Shown: positions 54,492 through 64,000 of the stretch, piece after piece
Position numbering within the stretch: position 1 is the first letter of the stretch
Layout of the letters: every line of letters starts with the position of its first letter
Origin: Metaphire vulgaris
Lineage: Eukaryota > Annelida > Clitellata > Crassiclitellata > Megascolecidae
NCBI GenBank assembly: GCA_018105865.1
Contig: CM030845.1
Location: forward strand, 14,041,390 to 14,105,389
DNA length: 64,000 nt
Direction of reading: 5' to 3'
Made by a program: the position numbers and the translations under genes
Notes under the pieces: model-generated
What the model was told of the DNA's origin: nothing
Databases searched by the model: none
The model's input: the letters and a program-made list of their open reading frames with translations, nothing else

Positions 54492-54905
54492 ACTCCTCTC
54501 CTTAGAGATCGACTCCACTGGCTCCGTGTTCCACAGCGCATTGTCTATAAGCGCTGTTGGCTTACGTTTCGGGCTTTACACGATCCACTCTGTCCTGATT
54601 ATCTAACTGTGCTTGTACGAAGATCGACTGTGATCGAGAGGAGATCGGTTCTTAGGTTCAGTCGGAGAGTGCAGTTGTTGGTCCCTCCCCCGTCCAAGAC
54701 CCCTAAGTTTGGGGAAAGATCATTCGCGCGGGGGAATCCCGCCCTGTGGAACTCTCTTCCAGACAATGTGACTGGAGCAGTCTCAGCTGGACTTTTCATT
54801 AGAAATTTGAAGACACATTTATTTAATATTGGATATGAACTGTGTTAAGCGCTCTTGTTGTAGGCCTTAGCCTTGCGTACTGCGCTATATAAATTGTCAA
54901 TAAAT
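54492..54905 (+). mobile_element. CR1-like LINE 3' fragment
   Basis: 5'-truncated: it starts at LLRDRLHWLRVPQRIVYKRC, continues LTFRALHDPLCPDYLTVLVR, LLVPPPSKTPKFGERSFARG and NPALWNSLPDNV, and ends with a stop and the 3' UTR GCGCTCTTGTTGTAGGCC, GCGCTATATAAATTGTC, AATAAATAAATA. It interrupts GCTAATCAATATGCATTCTG (intact in A and B). The open frame and well-kept end suggest a fairly recent insertion. Confidence 0.9.
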
Positions 54906-55215
54906 AAATATGCATTCTGTATGCATATCATTGTCACATCACCAAATGTTAGGGGTGTCGACCTCAAATTGGGGTGTTAGGGTGTTAGGGTGTAGAAATA
55001 TCCCTGTTGAAGACCAACTGAGCATCGATACACAGAGGATTGCCGAATACTGTAAAATATGGCGGGAAAGCCAGTTTCTAAAGGTACTGTGAAATAATCG
55101 AAATCGAAATCGCGATTATTTAAAAAACCGCAATCGTAATCGAAATCGTAATCGTGACAAATAATCGAAAATAATCGTAATCGTAATCGGAAAAAATAAT
55201 CGTAATCGACCCAGC

Positions 55216-55773
55216 TCTAATGGTTGGACCCTCATCCCAACTTCTTTCCATGGATGGTTTGACAGAGGAATACAAATGCAAAATATCATTTGCAAGTTGA
55301 AAAAAGCCACAACTACGTGACTTTACGCAAACACTGTATTTCTCAATGCCTCTGACGTATAGTAAGCTGCCCACTTCCTTTTGTTGTCCATGGTTCTTGC
55401 AAGCAAGGCCCGCAATTTCCGCAATGGCCAATTTGGCCATACACCCTAGGTATGCACTCTTGCACTAAACTTAAACTTAAGGGAGCTTAAAGCTCGCTGT
55501 TTTTATTTTTTCGGATATATTTTAAGTACCATCGATTGATAAACTTCTGTATTAGAAATCTATTGAAAGCCTCCGGTATTAGAACTGGTGCTATACGGGG
55601 TTTTACGTCGATCTAAAAATAGTGAGGAGCGGGTCGCCGTGATCAGCTGGAGCCAAATGACATTTTTCTTTCCTGAACCGCTTGTGATGAACTCTATCTT
55701 GTGATATTAAAGTCTATGGTATATACCGAGATAAAATCTCGGTGGTAGGCTGGTAGCATAGCAATGATACAAA
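55216..55773. other. Segment upstream of the TMEM199-like exon
   Basis: Single-copy sequence expected to hold the promoter and 5' UTR of the gene starting at 55774. I see no TATA box or CpG island that I can defend. Confidence 0.4.
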
Positions 55774-55984
55774 ATGGCAGCTCCTTTTCAAGAGGCTGAA
55801 GTGATGCTTACGGATAACCTTCGGCGCTGGTTTCGAACCTTGCTGTTGACGTCCGATCTTCCAAATGAGACGCGCGAAGAATTAAGGAAATACACAAGTC
55901 ACAGACGCAAAGCTGATGAGAAGAAACCTAGGACCATATCTTATGAACTTATTCGGTCTCTGCATCGTAATGCTGGCGATAAAG
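55774..55984 (+). CDS. First coding exon of a TMEM199/Vma12-like protein
   Basis: TMEM199 (yeast Vma12/Vph2) is an ER/ERGIC membrane protein that assembles the V-ATPase. The exon starts at ATG in a good context (ACAAAATGG) and encodes 70 residues plus one base, ending at a donor AAAG|GTATTT. The peptide MLTDNLRRWFRTLL is followed by DLPNETREELRKY, a basic loop (SHRRKADEKKPR) and TISYELIRSLHRNAGDK. The spacing of LP-x-x-x-R-x-E-L, a charged loop and (I/V)S(Y/F)xLIRxLH matches the N-terminus of human TMEM199 as I remember it (LPRKLRAELEAAL ... VSFRLIRDLH). No second exon was found before 64000; LINE and hAT insertions fill the presumed intron. That it is a real exon is more certain than the family name. 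Confidence 0.6.
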
Positions 55985-56184
55985 GTATTTTACTATATTA
56001 GTTATGCGTGGTTAAAAGTGGCTTAGAAGGCATTACTGCCTGTGTGAAAGCCTAGTGGCTTTCACATAGTCGCTAAAGAGGTTGAACCCGCTCCGTCAGC
56101 CTACCGCTCCAGCTTGAAACCCACTCTGCCATCTTCCGCTCGCTATACGTTCTCGCTGCTACTGTGAAATTGTAAGCAGGCGCA

Positions 56185-56660
56185 TAACATTATTATTATT
56201 TCTAGACAATTTTTCCAGCGCAGTAAACAAGGCTAAGGCCTACGACAAAAGCGCTTTAACATAATTCTATCAATAAAATCCGATATTAAATAAGTGTGTT
56301 TTTAAGTTCCTAAGAAAGGTTCGAGACAGCTTCGACACAAATCAGGTAACGAATTCCAAAGTAACGGATTCCGTTTGGAGAATGACCTTTCTCCAAACTT
56401 GAACTTTGACGGAGGAGGACAAGCAGCAGGAGAGATCTTGACCGAAGCTTCATTCTGACTCATTTGACGTTTCGCTGCATAGTGCCAGATATTTTGGGCA
56501 GTGTGGATCATAAAGGTCAAAGTGAGCCAAGAAGGTGTACATTTGTTGAAACAGTGGAGGCGGTCCCTCAAGTGGCGTGATGTGTCATTCCAGCATCCTT
56601 AGACCACTCGTGCTAAAAGATTTAATTTAAAAAAGTGGATTTTCTTGTTTTCCGGTGGCC
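56185..56660 (-). mobile_element. CR1-like LINE 3' fragment
   Basis: ATTATTATTATTTCTAGACAATTTTTCCAGCGCAGTAAACAAGG is the reversed 3' terminus. The minus strand gives PPPSKFKFGERSFSKRNPLL WNSLPD and, through breaks, ASVKISPAACPP. Several small deletions are present. Confidence 0.72.
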
Positions 56661-56689
56661 TGCTGACAAATTATGTCCATTCTTAAAGA

Positions 56690-57020
56690 TTATTATTATT
56701 ATTGATCGGCGCACTCACCGTTATAGCGCAGTACCAGCTAACCCTCCGTAGCTAAAACAGGAAAGGGCTTAATGTCACGACAGGAGTCACTTATAAGAGA
56801 TGTTAAATAAGTGGTAATTGTGGATGGTCGATACCGCCGAGTAAACAGGAAGTAATCCGAAAGTAAAGTCCGTTTAATACTGAAAGAACTTCCACAGGGC
56901 TGACTGCTCCATAGAGATCTTGAGAGGCGTATTATGCTAACCGACTTTGTATAGCGCCAATATTTTCGGATATAAGGACGAGAATTTAAGAAGGTGTATA
57001 TTTTTAAACAGCTTGGCAAA
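56690..57020 (-). mobile_element. CR1-like LINE 3' fragment, second copy
   Basis: ATTATTATTATTGATCGGCGCACTCACCG, GCTAAAACAGGAAAGGGC and ACTTATAAGAGATGTTAAATAAG resemble the LINE 3' region at 41461-41575. Coding traces are weak (PYIRKYWRYTKSV). Short and decayed. Confidence 0.55.
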
Positions 57021-57226
57021 CAGAAAATGACATATTGTAAAGAAGCATCCCTACTTTAGTTAAAAGTTTTAATTTAAAAAATGGATTTTCATGCTTCTGT
57101 ATGCTGACAAATTATGTCTGTTAATTGTGCATGTTATGCTACTCAAAAGTCGACACACAGGTGATTTAAACTGTTTATTATAGTGCTATAGAAACGTTGT
57201 TTGGATGTAAGCATGTGTACTATAGA

Positions 57227-57230
<4 letters not shown>

Positions 57231-57273
<43 letters not shown>
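57231..57273. repeat. (TA)n microsatellite
   Basis: About 43 bp of TA repeat immediately left of the nested hAT pair. It resumes as ATATATATATAT at 59032-59046 on the other side, so the outer element inserted into the microsatellite. Confidence 0.95.
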
Positions 57274-57274
<1 letters not shown>

Positions 57275-57287
57275 CAGTGGCGGCCGG

Positions 57288-58257
57288 CAGTGTTGAGCGG
57301 TAACGAAGTAGAAGTAACGCGTTACAATACTTGAAGTACAATTCTGAGTACTTTGTAATGTAACGAAGTACACAATTTGCACAGTACTTTTTACTTGTAA
57401 CGAAGTAAGTTTTTATTAAAATATTAGTACTTTTAGTTCGTTACATTATGTCCTTTGCGTCCCGTTACAATAAAAATTTATCATCGTCGACTTTCGTTGC
57501 ATTTACCTGTGTTGCTGTTCAAAACACGGTGTTTAGTTCTTCTGAACTCCCTGTAGGTCTACTTACTTAGTTCCACAGCAGGGTTGATGGAATAAACAGC
57601 AAGCTCTGGGCTATTTTTGACGCTGCCAATGTAGGACCTAGTTATGAAGTTAGGCTAATGGCGTATATCTGTCAAGGCTGGAAAAACTAGGTTTAAAAGA
57701 TAAGATTTAGGTTTTTATGTTTTAATGCTTGGCATGTCAATGCCTATTAACCATTTTCTATACTCTTGTCACATGTCAAAGCCTATAAAGTATAAACCTT
57801 TCTCTATATTCTTGCCACACATATGTCTCTCTGACTGCAGAGTGTAAGAAACTTTAAATAAATTAAATACGAGGTTATTCATTTTTCTATTTATAGAGCA
57901 AAAAGCTAAAAGCCTAAATTTTGACATTTTAAGTTTTTTTAAAGCTAAAAACCTAGGTTTGTAAAACCACATTTTCCAGCCCTGGTATAGGCACGTGTCG
58001 AGGCTGCTGCATGTTGCTTAAAAGAGTAGGCCTCAATAAAAATGTGATTTAGCAAGATAAGGTGGAGTTGCTGACGATTCCTTCCATCGTGATACTTTTT
58101 ACTTTTTACTTAAAAAGTAACTTTTTGGGGAGTACTTTTTTACTTTTACTTGAGTAACTATTTTCATCGGTACTTTTTACTTTTACTTAAGTAAAAAAAT
58201 GCCCTAATACTTGTACTTTTACTTGAGTACTCAAACTCAGTACTTCATACAACACTG
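57288..58257. mobile_element. Inner hAT-type element, CAGTGTTG ends, TSD gcggccgg
   Basis: Left end CAGTGTTGAGCGGTAACG, right end AGTACTTCATACAACACTG, with a perfect 8-bp TSD gcggccgg (57280-57287, 58258-58265) made from the outer element's own TIR. Both ends carry AAGTA-rich arrays (TACTTTTTACTTGTAACG left; TACTTTTACTTGAGTAC right). The truncated copies at 707 and 44491 belong here. A further inverted pair, CAAGGCTGGAAAA (57670) / TTTTCCAGCCCTGG (near 57982), may be a third nested MITE. Confidence 0.92.
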
Positions 58258-58265
58258 GCGGCCGG

Positions 58266-59020
58266 TGGGTCTAAGAAGTGGAGGTTGCAATGTTAGTGAG
58301 AAAAAGTTAACCCTTAAAATTAGGCTGCGATATTTCGGTTCCAATGTGGTCCTGTTATGTGGATAGTGATTGTTTTCCCGAAGCATATTGCCTCAGCACG
58401 AATATAATTATTCCTAATTAATCTAGCTAACTTAAGCTAGGTTAGGTAGCAGTTGAAACTATACTGCATAGACCTAATTAATAAAAAATACATGAATTAT
58501 TTAAACAAAATGAAGAACTATTAGGTCTATATATTCGTCTAAGGTCTACCCTCTGTTCTGTCACCTCAGCTTCATACAGCGAATGGCATATGCCTTAAGC
58601 CTTATGCATGTTGGCAACACGCCAACACCCTCCCGCGCAGAGAGTTATTCATAGTCTATGCGAGTTGAAACGGGGCTAGGTCTTGGTTGAAATGCGTGTG
58701 TTGCTCCATCTCTGCAACCGGCCATGCCCACTTCCTCAAGGCAAGTTGTCTTCAGTAATACTGCATTACAGGCTATGTAGTATACGCTAGCGTGGAAATT
58801 GTACGTATGTCGCTATTGTCTAGCGACACATGTGGTTCACAACGCAACGCGCAGCCGCCGGAGTACAGTCACACACTCAACTCAATTAATTTCTTTGATC
58901 AGGAATTGGCTTGCTGTACCAGACAACATTCCATGTGAAACTATTATTGTTATTGATAAATTGTGTAGCGAAAAATTGGCGGCTGCGTTGGGGGTTGCGC
59001 AACCCAGCGACGTGGTCACC
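58266..59020. other. Interior of the outer hAT element
   Basis: Non-coding as far as I can see. No BED finger or hAT dimerisation block was recognised in any frame. Confidence 0.5.
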
Positions 59021-59238
59021 GGCCGCCACTGATATATATATATATATTATAAATCTATGATATGTGCTACGATGCGCGGACTGATACACTGGTACTTCGG
59101 TTTGTTCGGTTAGAGTGCGGATTTATGCTTCCTGTTTACATGCAGGTATCGACCGTCCACAATTAACCGGTAAACTGTTAGATTGATAATCTTCAACATG
59201 AATGTCGGTAAAATATTTGTTAATGCATATGTATTAAG

Positions 59239-59499
59239 GGTGACCGGACAATTCGGAGACGGACAATTCGGAGTGGACAATTCGGAGCGGACAATTCGGA
59301 GACGGACAATTCGGAGAAGGACAAAAATCGCCCCAAAAGTTGTAAAAAGTTGTGAAACTGTTTTAAAATATGACTTTTATAATGGTTAGGGTTAGGGTGA
59401 GGTTTAGGGTTAGGGTTAGAGTTAAGGTTAGAGTTAGGGTTAAACTGTGCTCCGAATTGTCCGTCTCCGAATTGTCCGTCTCCGAATTGTCCTAGAACC
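59239..59499. mobile_element. Foldback MITE with TTAGGG-like core (second family)
   Basis: The left arm GGTGACCGGACAATTCGGAG and right arm, in reverse complement, GGTTCTAGGACAATTCGGAG. Each arm has two to four tandem copies of GGACAATTCGGAGAC. The core at about 59385-59445 is TTAGGGTTAGGG-like. The 8-bp flanks gtattaag are at 59231-59238 and 59500-59507. Same plan as 1276-1562 with a different arm repeat. Length is 261 bp. Confidence 0.78.
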
Positions 59500-59789
59500 G
59501 TATTAAGCGTTGTGCTGATATACAGAAACTGTGATTGATTCTTTGAAAAATGTTACTTTTATACATAATTATCAAATACAGTGACAATTAAGTTCTTGTA
59601 GAGGTCTTTGCCATAGAAACTGTTACGATAAACAAACTTGTGCAAATAAGATGGAAATAAAGCTCGACTGGTGCCGAATTATCTTTTTAATTTCCTCTTG
59701 GTGCACATCCACATGTTTCTATGTTTTGCATATGTACACATGAGTCGCTGGGATAAACTAAATGCTCTTATTGTGTTCCCAGGTATCTC

Positions 59790-60240
59790 TATGACTATTG
59801 TGTTCCCATTGTCGTCAATACCGCTGATTTCCACTGAATTTGCTTAAATCCAGATTTCTCATTCACGCATGAAATTGCACCAGTACACCAGCAGAATACA
59901 AGAATAAGGATTTGCTCAATTATATGATGGCTTCCAACAAAAAAAAACCTTCCCGTACCGATTTCTGGAAGCCACATTCATCACAAGCCCATCTATGGCC
60001 GTCTATCCCTTGATTGTATCATTTAAGCATGCAGAGTTTTTGATGAACACCACTTGTCATGGCATTCTTAATTAGTCACCTTCTTGCACACCATTTAATT
60101 GCTGATTCATTGTCCTTCAAATCTGACAGCAATGCTGTTGAGCGCCACTTTTCTTCGTTTAAAATCTGTGCCGTATTTAACACATCATTTACTGGAACAA
60201 ACGACGTCAAACCTCTTGGTTGTCATGCCATTAAACGGCT
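59790..60240 (-). pseudogene. Merlin/ISXO2-like transposase N-terminal remnant
   Basis: The minus strand reads, with internal stops and one frameshift, DLKDNESAIKWCARR, LIKNAMTSGVHQKLCMLK, GIDGHRWACDECGFQKSVRE, then in the next frame RFFFVGSHHIIEQILILVFC-WC. This is the ISXO2/IS1595 pattern: a short helix ending in a W-C/L-x-x-x-G/L turn, a zinc-ribbon-like DGxxWxCxxCxxxxSxRxGxFF, then the hydrophobic segment before the catalytic core. ISXO2-type proteins are the transposases of eukaryotic Merlin elements. At least three stops are present and no DDE core remains. Confidence 0.65.
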
Positions 60241-60394
60241 TTATTTATTGTTAATAAAACAAGTTTCTTAATTAAAATTTTTTTTAATTTAACACAAATG
60301 TTTGCTATTATAGTCTGCTTAATTATACGCGGTGAAAAATAATTAAAAAATTAATACCGATTGTCAGGTTGAAGATTACCATTAGATCTGTCAT

Positions 60395-60770
60395 TTAATT
60401 TAATTTAATTTCATTAGCCAATTTCCAGGGTGCAGTTAGAGTCTAATGCACCTCGGCTGCTTAATCAAACAGAAATGTTTTAAGACGATTAAGAAAGATT
60501 GAGCGTGTCACTGATTCATCACGCAATGATGGTGGGAGGATGTTCCAGTATGCAGGGCCAAGCGCACGAAAGGATTGATCCCCATCTTGGATCGGGTGCG
60601 AGGGGCCCAGAGTACACGAGTCGAGTCCGATCGCAAGTTGATAAGCCTATTTCGGTTGCATATTAGCTGGCAATCCCTGGCAAGGTACTCAGGTGCTTCC
60701 GCTCGTAGACATTTGTCAACCAAAGATATGATTTTATAGATAGCCATCAACCTGGGTTCGATCACCAGTG
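60395..60770 (-). mobile_element. LINE C-terminal fragment
   Basis: A TTTAATTTAATTTAATTTCATTAGCC tail is followed by minus-strand traces RSKMG-DQSFRALGPAYWN and SLVDKCLRAEAPEYLARDCQ (Y-x-x-P-x-YL, as in CR1/L2 C-termini). One frameshift separates the parts. Confidence 0.55.
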
Positions 60771-60774
60771 GTGG

Positions 60775-61640
60775 TTCTTGGGTGGAGCTGTATCTCCCAC
60801 ATTTCAGCTTTGCCTCCCACAGATAATAGAGGACCTTTTTTGCTCGTCAGTTGATTTCGGGGTTGTGTAACTTGTTTAACGGGGCGCAATATGGTGGATG
60901 ACATGTTTTTACTCGTCAGACTTTTCAGTCATAGAGGTGTAGCCCCTGGTTTTTTGTGGCTAGAACTGCCACTGCCGATCATACTTGCCTGCCCACTGGC
61001 ACATGATGTACTATAATTTAGTCTATGTTGTGCCTTATGGGGCTGGGCCACTAGAGCTCATTGAATGCGCGGTTGCGTACGAACAAAGCAAGCTCGCATT
61101 GACCACCTGAATGATAAGCCGGTTTCAAATGACGGCTGGGCCACTCGCATACAATGAGCGCCGGCAGATTGTGGGGGGAGTGAGTGGACTGTGTTCTTTG
61201 CACGATAGATAATTATGTTTGCACTTTCCGGCAGCCCTGCGCGTGCATGCGGTGCCTCGGAAAATCGTCGTTCTTGGCAGTCAGGGCCGGAGCGACCCAC
61301 TCCGCAAGCTCCGCGAGGCAGGGGGGCGCAAGCTTTCGAGGGACGCCAAATTTTCGAAGTGATCAATTATTGTGATGACGCTCTGTTAAATCTTTAGCAC
61401 TAATTATCAGCTACTTCAAACTACTATACTGTTCTTTGCATAGAATTGAGCTATAGCACATATTATAATAAACAAAATGAGCAGAAGGCTTACAAATATT
61501 TATGAACCGGCGCCTAGTTAGGCTATTTGTCACATGTGACCTGATCTGTTATCAATATTCATTTCTACGCGCGGTAGCAAGAGGTAAGTCTCTGTTAACA
61601 AAAGTAGAATATTGTGTTCAAATATACGTAATCCTTGATT
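60775..61640. other. No secure feature
   Basis: CAGGGCCGGAGCGACCCAC near 61282 looks like a hAT terminus, but I could not find a partner. The ORFs at 61058-61397 on both strands are in a moderately GC-rich patch and resemble nothing known to me. Confidence 0.35.
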
Positions 61641-61649
61641 ACTTGATAT

Positions 61650-64000
61650 ATTACATTTATTTATTTTATTTATTTCTAGACAATTTCTCCAGTGCAGTAA
61701 ACAAGGCTAAGGCAGTGGCGTAGCGTGACTTTTGGGGGCCCGGGGGGCATCTTTGCCATGGGGGCCCCAGAGTTTCGAGCTGACGAGCAAAAAAAAAACC
61801 ATCACCTTTTTCATCCTGACGAGCAAAAAAAAAATGGTCGTCAGCACGTTCATTTCTAGGGTTAGGGTTAAGAAGTTAGGGTTAACCCTAACCTAACCCT
61901 AGCCTAGACCCCTCTTCGGGGGCCCCCCCGCCGGGGCCCGCGGGGGCTGTCAACAAAGTGCCCCCCGCCCCCCCACGTTACGCCTACGACAAAAGCACTT
62001 TGACATAATTCTATTAGTAAAATCCTATATTAAATAGGTGTGTTTTTAAGCTCCTAAGAAAGGATTCCGGAGAGACAGCTTCCGACACAACGTCAAGTAA
62101 CGAGTTCCTAAGTAACGGATTCCCTTTGGAGAATGACCTTTCTCCAAACTTGGAGGTCTTTGACGGAGGAGGGACAAGCAGTAGGACTCGATGACTCAAC
62201 CGAAGCTTCATTCTCGATTCATTTGACATCGTTCGCTGCACCAGCGCACTCAGATGTTCTGGGCAGTGTGGGTCATAAAGGGCTCGGAAAGTGAGCCAAC
62301 AACGCTTGTAAACAATACGCTGTTGAACACGTAACCAGTGGAGGCGATCTCTCAGCAGTGGCGTGATGTGGTCATTCCAGCGACAACCGAGGACCACTCG
62401 TGCAGCCAGATTCAGTACGGACTGAAGTCGATTTAGCTTGTTTTCCGGTAGGCCTAGCAAGACACTGTTACAGTAGTCCATTCTTGACAAGACGAAGGCC
62501 CGTGCAATCTGAGCGGCCACACTCACCGTTAGGTAGCGCCGAACCAGCTGGACCCTCCATATCAGATAATGGCAGCATCGGATAACGTTGTTGGTGTGCA
62601 CATCAAACGATAGCGTTTCATCCAAAAGCACACCTAAGAGATGCACACTCGCCACAGGAACAATAGTGGCATCACCCACGTTGAAATGGACTCGACTCAA
62701 CAACTTCCTTCTTCCTGGAGTGCTGATCCAGAGGAATTCCGTCTTATCTGGATTCAATGCCAGACGATTTTCTTCTGTCCACCTGATGATTGCAGATATA
62801 CAATTCGTGAAGGACATCCGAAGTCGCTCTGTGTCCGATGGCATGCATGAGGAATAAATTTGCCCATTGTCAGCATAGGAGTGCGATGACAAGCCAAAAG
62901 CCTTGATGATTGAGCTAATGTCCGCAACGTATAAGATGAAAAGTAAGGGCCCCAGGACTGATCCTTGCGGGACTCCATGGTGGACTTGGCTCTTCTGGGA
63001 CATTAGCCCATTACACCATACAGCTTGTGTTCTTCCGGTGAGGTTACTCCTCGTCCACTGAAGTGACTGACCTCCCAATCCATACGACGTTTCGAGCCGA
63101 CGGATGAGAATCTGATGATTGACTGTGTCAAAAGCAGCCGAGAGATTGAGCAGACAGAGAAGTGCAACTCGTCCATTTGCAGTCACGTCCACCAGGTCAC
63201 TGAATATTTTCAGAATGGCTGTTTTGGTGGAATGTACACGACGATAGGCTGATTGTTGTTGCGGCATCAGTCCATTCACACTCAGAAAACTGACCAGCTG
63301 CTTGTTGACAATCCTCTCTAGTAGCTTGGCTAGAAAAGGGAGGTTGGAGACTGGTCTATAATTGGATACATCAGACTGGTCAAGTCCCTACCGTTTCAGG
63401 TGCGGAGTAACGATCGCATGCTTCCAAGTTGTTGGAAATTCTCCTAATTCCAGAGAGACAGCCATAAGCATTGTCAGGAATGGCGCCAGTACATCAATGG
63501 ACTCCTTCAAGAGCCACATAGGCAGCGGGTCAGAGGCACACTGCTTATTCGGTGACGAACGCACGGAGACAAGTACTTCTTCCAGCGTCGGGTTGGAGAA
63601 AGCAGTGAGACGTGGACCGTTATAGTTAGAGAAAGATGCCGACCCCGCACTCACAGTCTTTTCTCGTATTCCTCTGATCTTGTCATCAATATAGCGGTGA
63701 TAATCCTCAGCACTGAATTCGGGGCATAGAGCTGAGCCGTCTCTACTCTCACCAAGGAGCGAATTGAGAGCCTTCCAAGTTCCCCTCGTATCGTCATGTG
63801 CTGACTGCAGCAACCCCTTCCAGTATCTCCGGCCTTTTTGTTTCACCAGGCACCTTCTTGATTTAAGAGTGGAGTTCAGAGATTTTCGCACTTCATCTTC
63901 CATAGCAGTACCTTTGGATCTTCTATAAGCCCGCTCTGCACGCCGCACTGTTCTGCACACTTGTCTTCACTCCTCATCATAAAACAGGCAGTGAGGGCGA
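61650..64000 (-). pseudogene. CR1-like LINE ORF2, near-complete 3' half with nonsense mutations
   Basis: The 3' tail is reversed at about 61650-62010 (TTATTTATTTTATTTATTTC, CTAGACAATTTCTCCAGTGC). One frame runs on the minus strand from the window end to 62014, broken only by a TGA (63967-63969, in place of the Cys of a FYDEECRQ-like block) and a TAG (63388-63390). Blocks in order: [118 protein letters not shown] (second catalytic Asp changed to Asn, 62866-62877), MDYCNSVLLGLPENKLNRLQ and KTHLFNIGFY at the end. The upstream endonuclease is outside the window. It is the best preserved LINE here, yet cannot be active. Confidence 0.92.
61713..61983. mobile_element. hAT-like MITE in the CR1 3' UTR
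   Basis: CAGTGGCGTAGCGTGAC opens the insert, and CACGTTACG near 61974-61982 is its inverted partner. The insert interrupts the LINE 3' UTR between AACAAGGCTAAGGC and CTACGACAAAAGC (continuous as GGCTAAGGCCTACGACAAAAGC in the copy at 56240). The right end lacks the final CCACTG and the TSD is not visible, so a small deletion is likely. Inside is a TTAGGGTTAACCCTAA palindrome (about 61856-61910). Confidence 0.65.

Larger units (their letters stand above)
57275..59031. mobile_element. Outer hAT-type element, CAGTGGCGGCCGG ends
   Basis: The left end CAGTGGCGGCCGG and right end CCGGCCGCCACTG are perfect 13-bp inverted repeats lying inside a (TA)n tract, so the exact TSD is ambiguous (tatataat / atatatat). 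Another hAT element (57288-58257) sits exactly at the inner edge of the left TIR. Without that insert the element is about 780 bp and non-coding. The CAGTGGCGGC terminus is shared with the MITE at 47942-48121. Confidence 0.88.

Noticed and set aside
58799..59032. 77-codon ORF ending in the outer hAT TIR.
   Set aside because: No domain; its last residues are encoded by the TIR itself.
61184..61397. Overlapping Cys/Gly-rich ORFs on both strands.
   Set aside because: Moderately GC-rich patch without recognisable protein or splice features.
62014..63279. 421-codon ORF considered as a host gene.
   Set aside because: It is the RT and C-terminus of a CR1-like LINE with premature stops upstream and a mutated catalytic box.

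Overview
This is a repeat-dense stretch of animal nuclear DNA. It has spliced gene fragments, no operons and no bacterial-style genes. It carries several LINE lineages (CR1-like, L2-like, RTE-like), many hAT-type elements with 8-bp target-site duplications (TSDs), a piggyBac-like MITE, a Merlin/ISXO2-like transposase remnant, a tRNA-derived SINE and long (ATT)n, (TA)n and (TAA)n tracts. The mixture suits a marine invertebrate (deuterostome or lophotrochozoan), but the sequence alone does not give a species. A run of exactly 100 N at 31049-31148 shows that this is a scaffold.

Host genes are few. The clearest is the 5' part of a CHEK2 (checkpoint kinase 2) orthologue on the + strand. Coding exon 1 is at 7185-7329 and the FHA-domain exon is at 20475-20600, separated by a 13.1-kb intron filled with transposable elements. 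I could not find the kinase-domain exons in the window. A second gene starts at 55774: a well-formed first coding exon (55774-55984) with a splice donor, resembling the N-terminus of TMEM199/Vma12. A possible small exon on the minus strand lies at 43254-43320.

Layout: 1-6739 is copy A of a duplicated mosaic block. 7-20.6 kb is CHEK2 exon 1, its TE-filled intron and the FHA exon. 21-31 kb holds hAT pieces, a GC-rich minisatellite, an L2-like LINE and a decayed CR1. 26.9-29.6 kb is mostly unrecognised. The gap follows. 31-43 kb is nested LINEs, a transposase-like fragment, MITEs and the SINE. 43.8-51.8 kb is copy B, nearly identical to copy A but carrying extra hAT insertions. 51.8-55.2 kb is a third, partial copy broken by a hAT element and a LINE tail. 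55.2-64 kb is the TMEM199-like exon, a hAT-in-hAT nest, a TTAGGG-core foldback element, a Merlin-like remnant and a nearly full CR1 3' half with premature stops that runs off the end.

Most of the window is explained by transposition: elements inserted into elements, with many junctions readable to the base because the TSDs survive or because the empty site exists in the other duplicate. I found no defence system, gene cluster or other new multi-gene system. The most useful signals are the CHEK2 exons, the empty/filled site pairs between the duplicated blocks, the foldback elements with telomere-like cores, and a diverged tandem repeat that keeps a hairpin.
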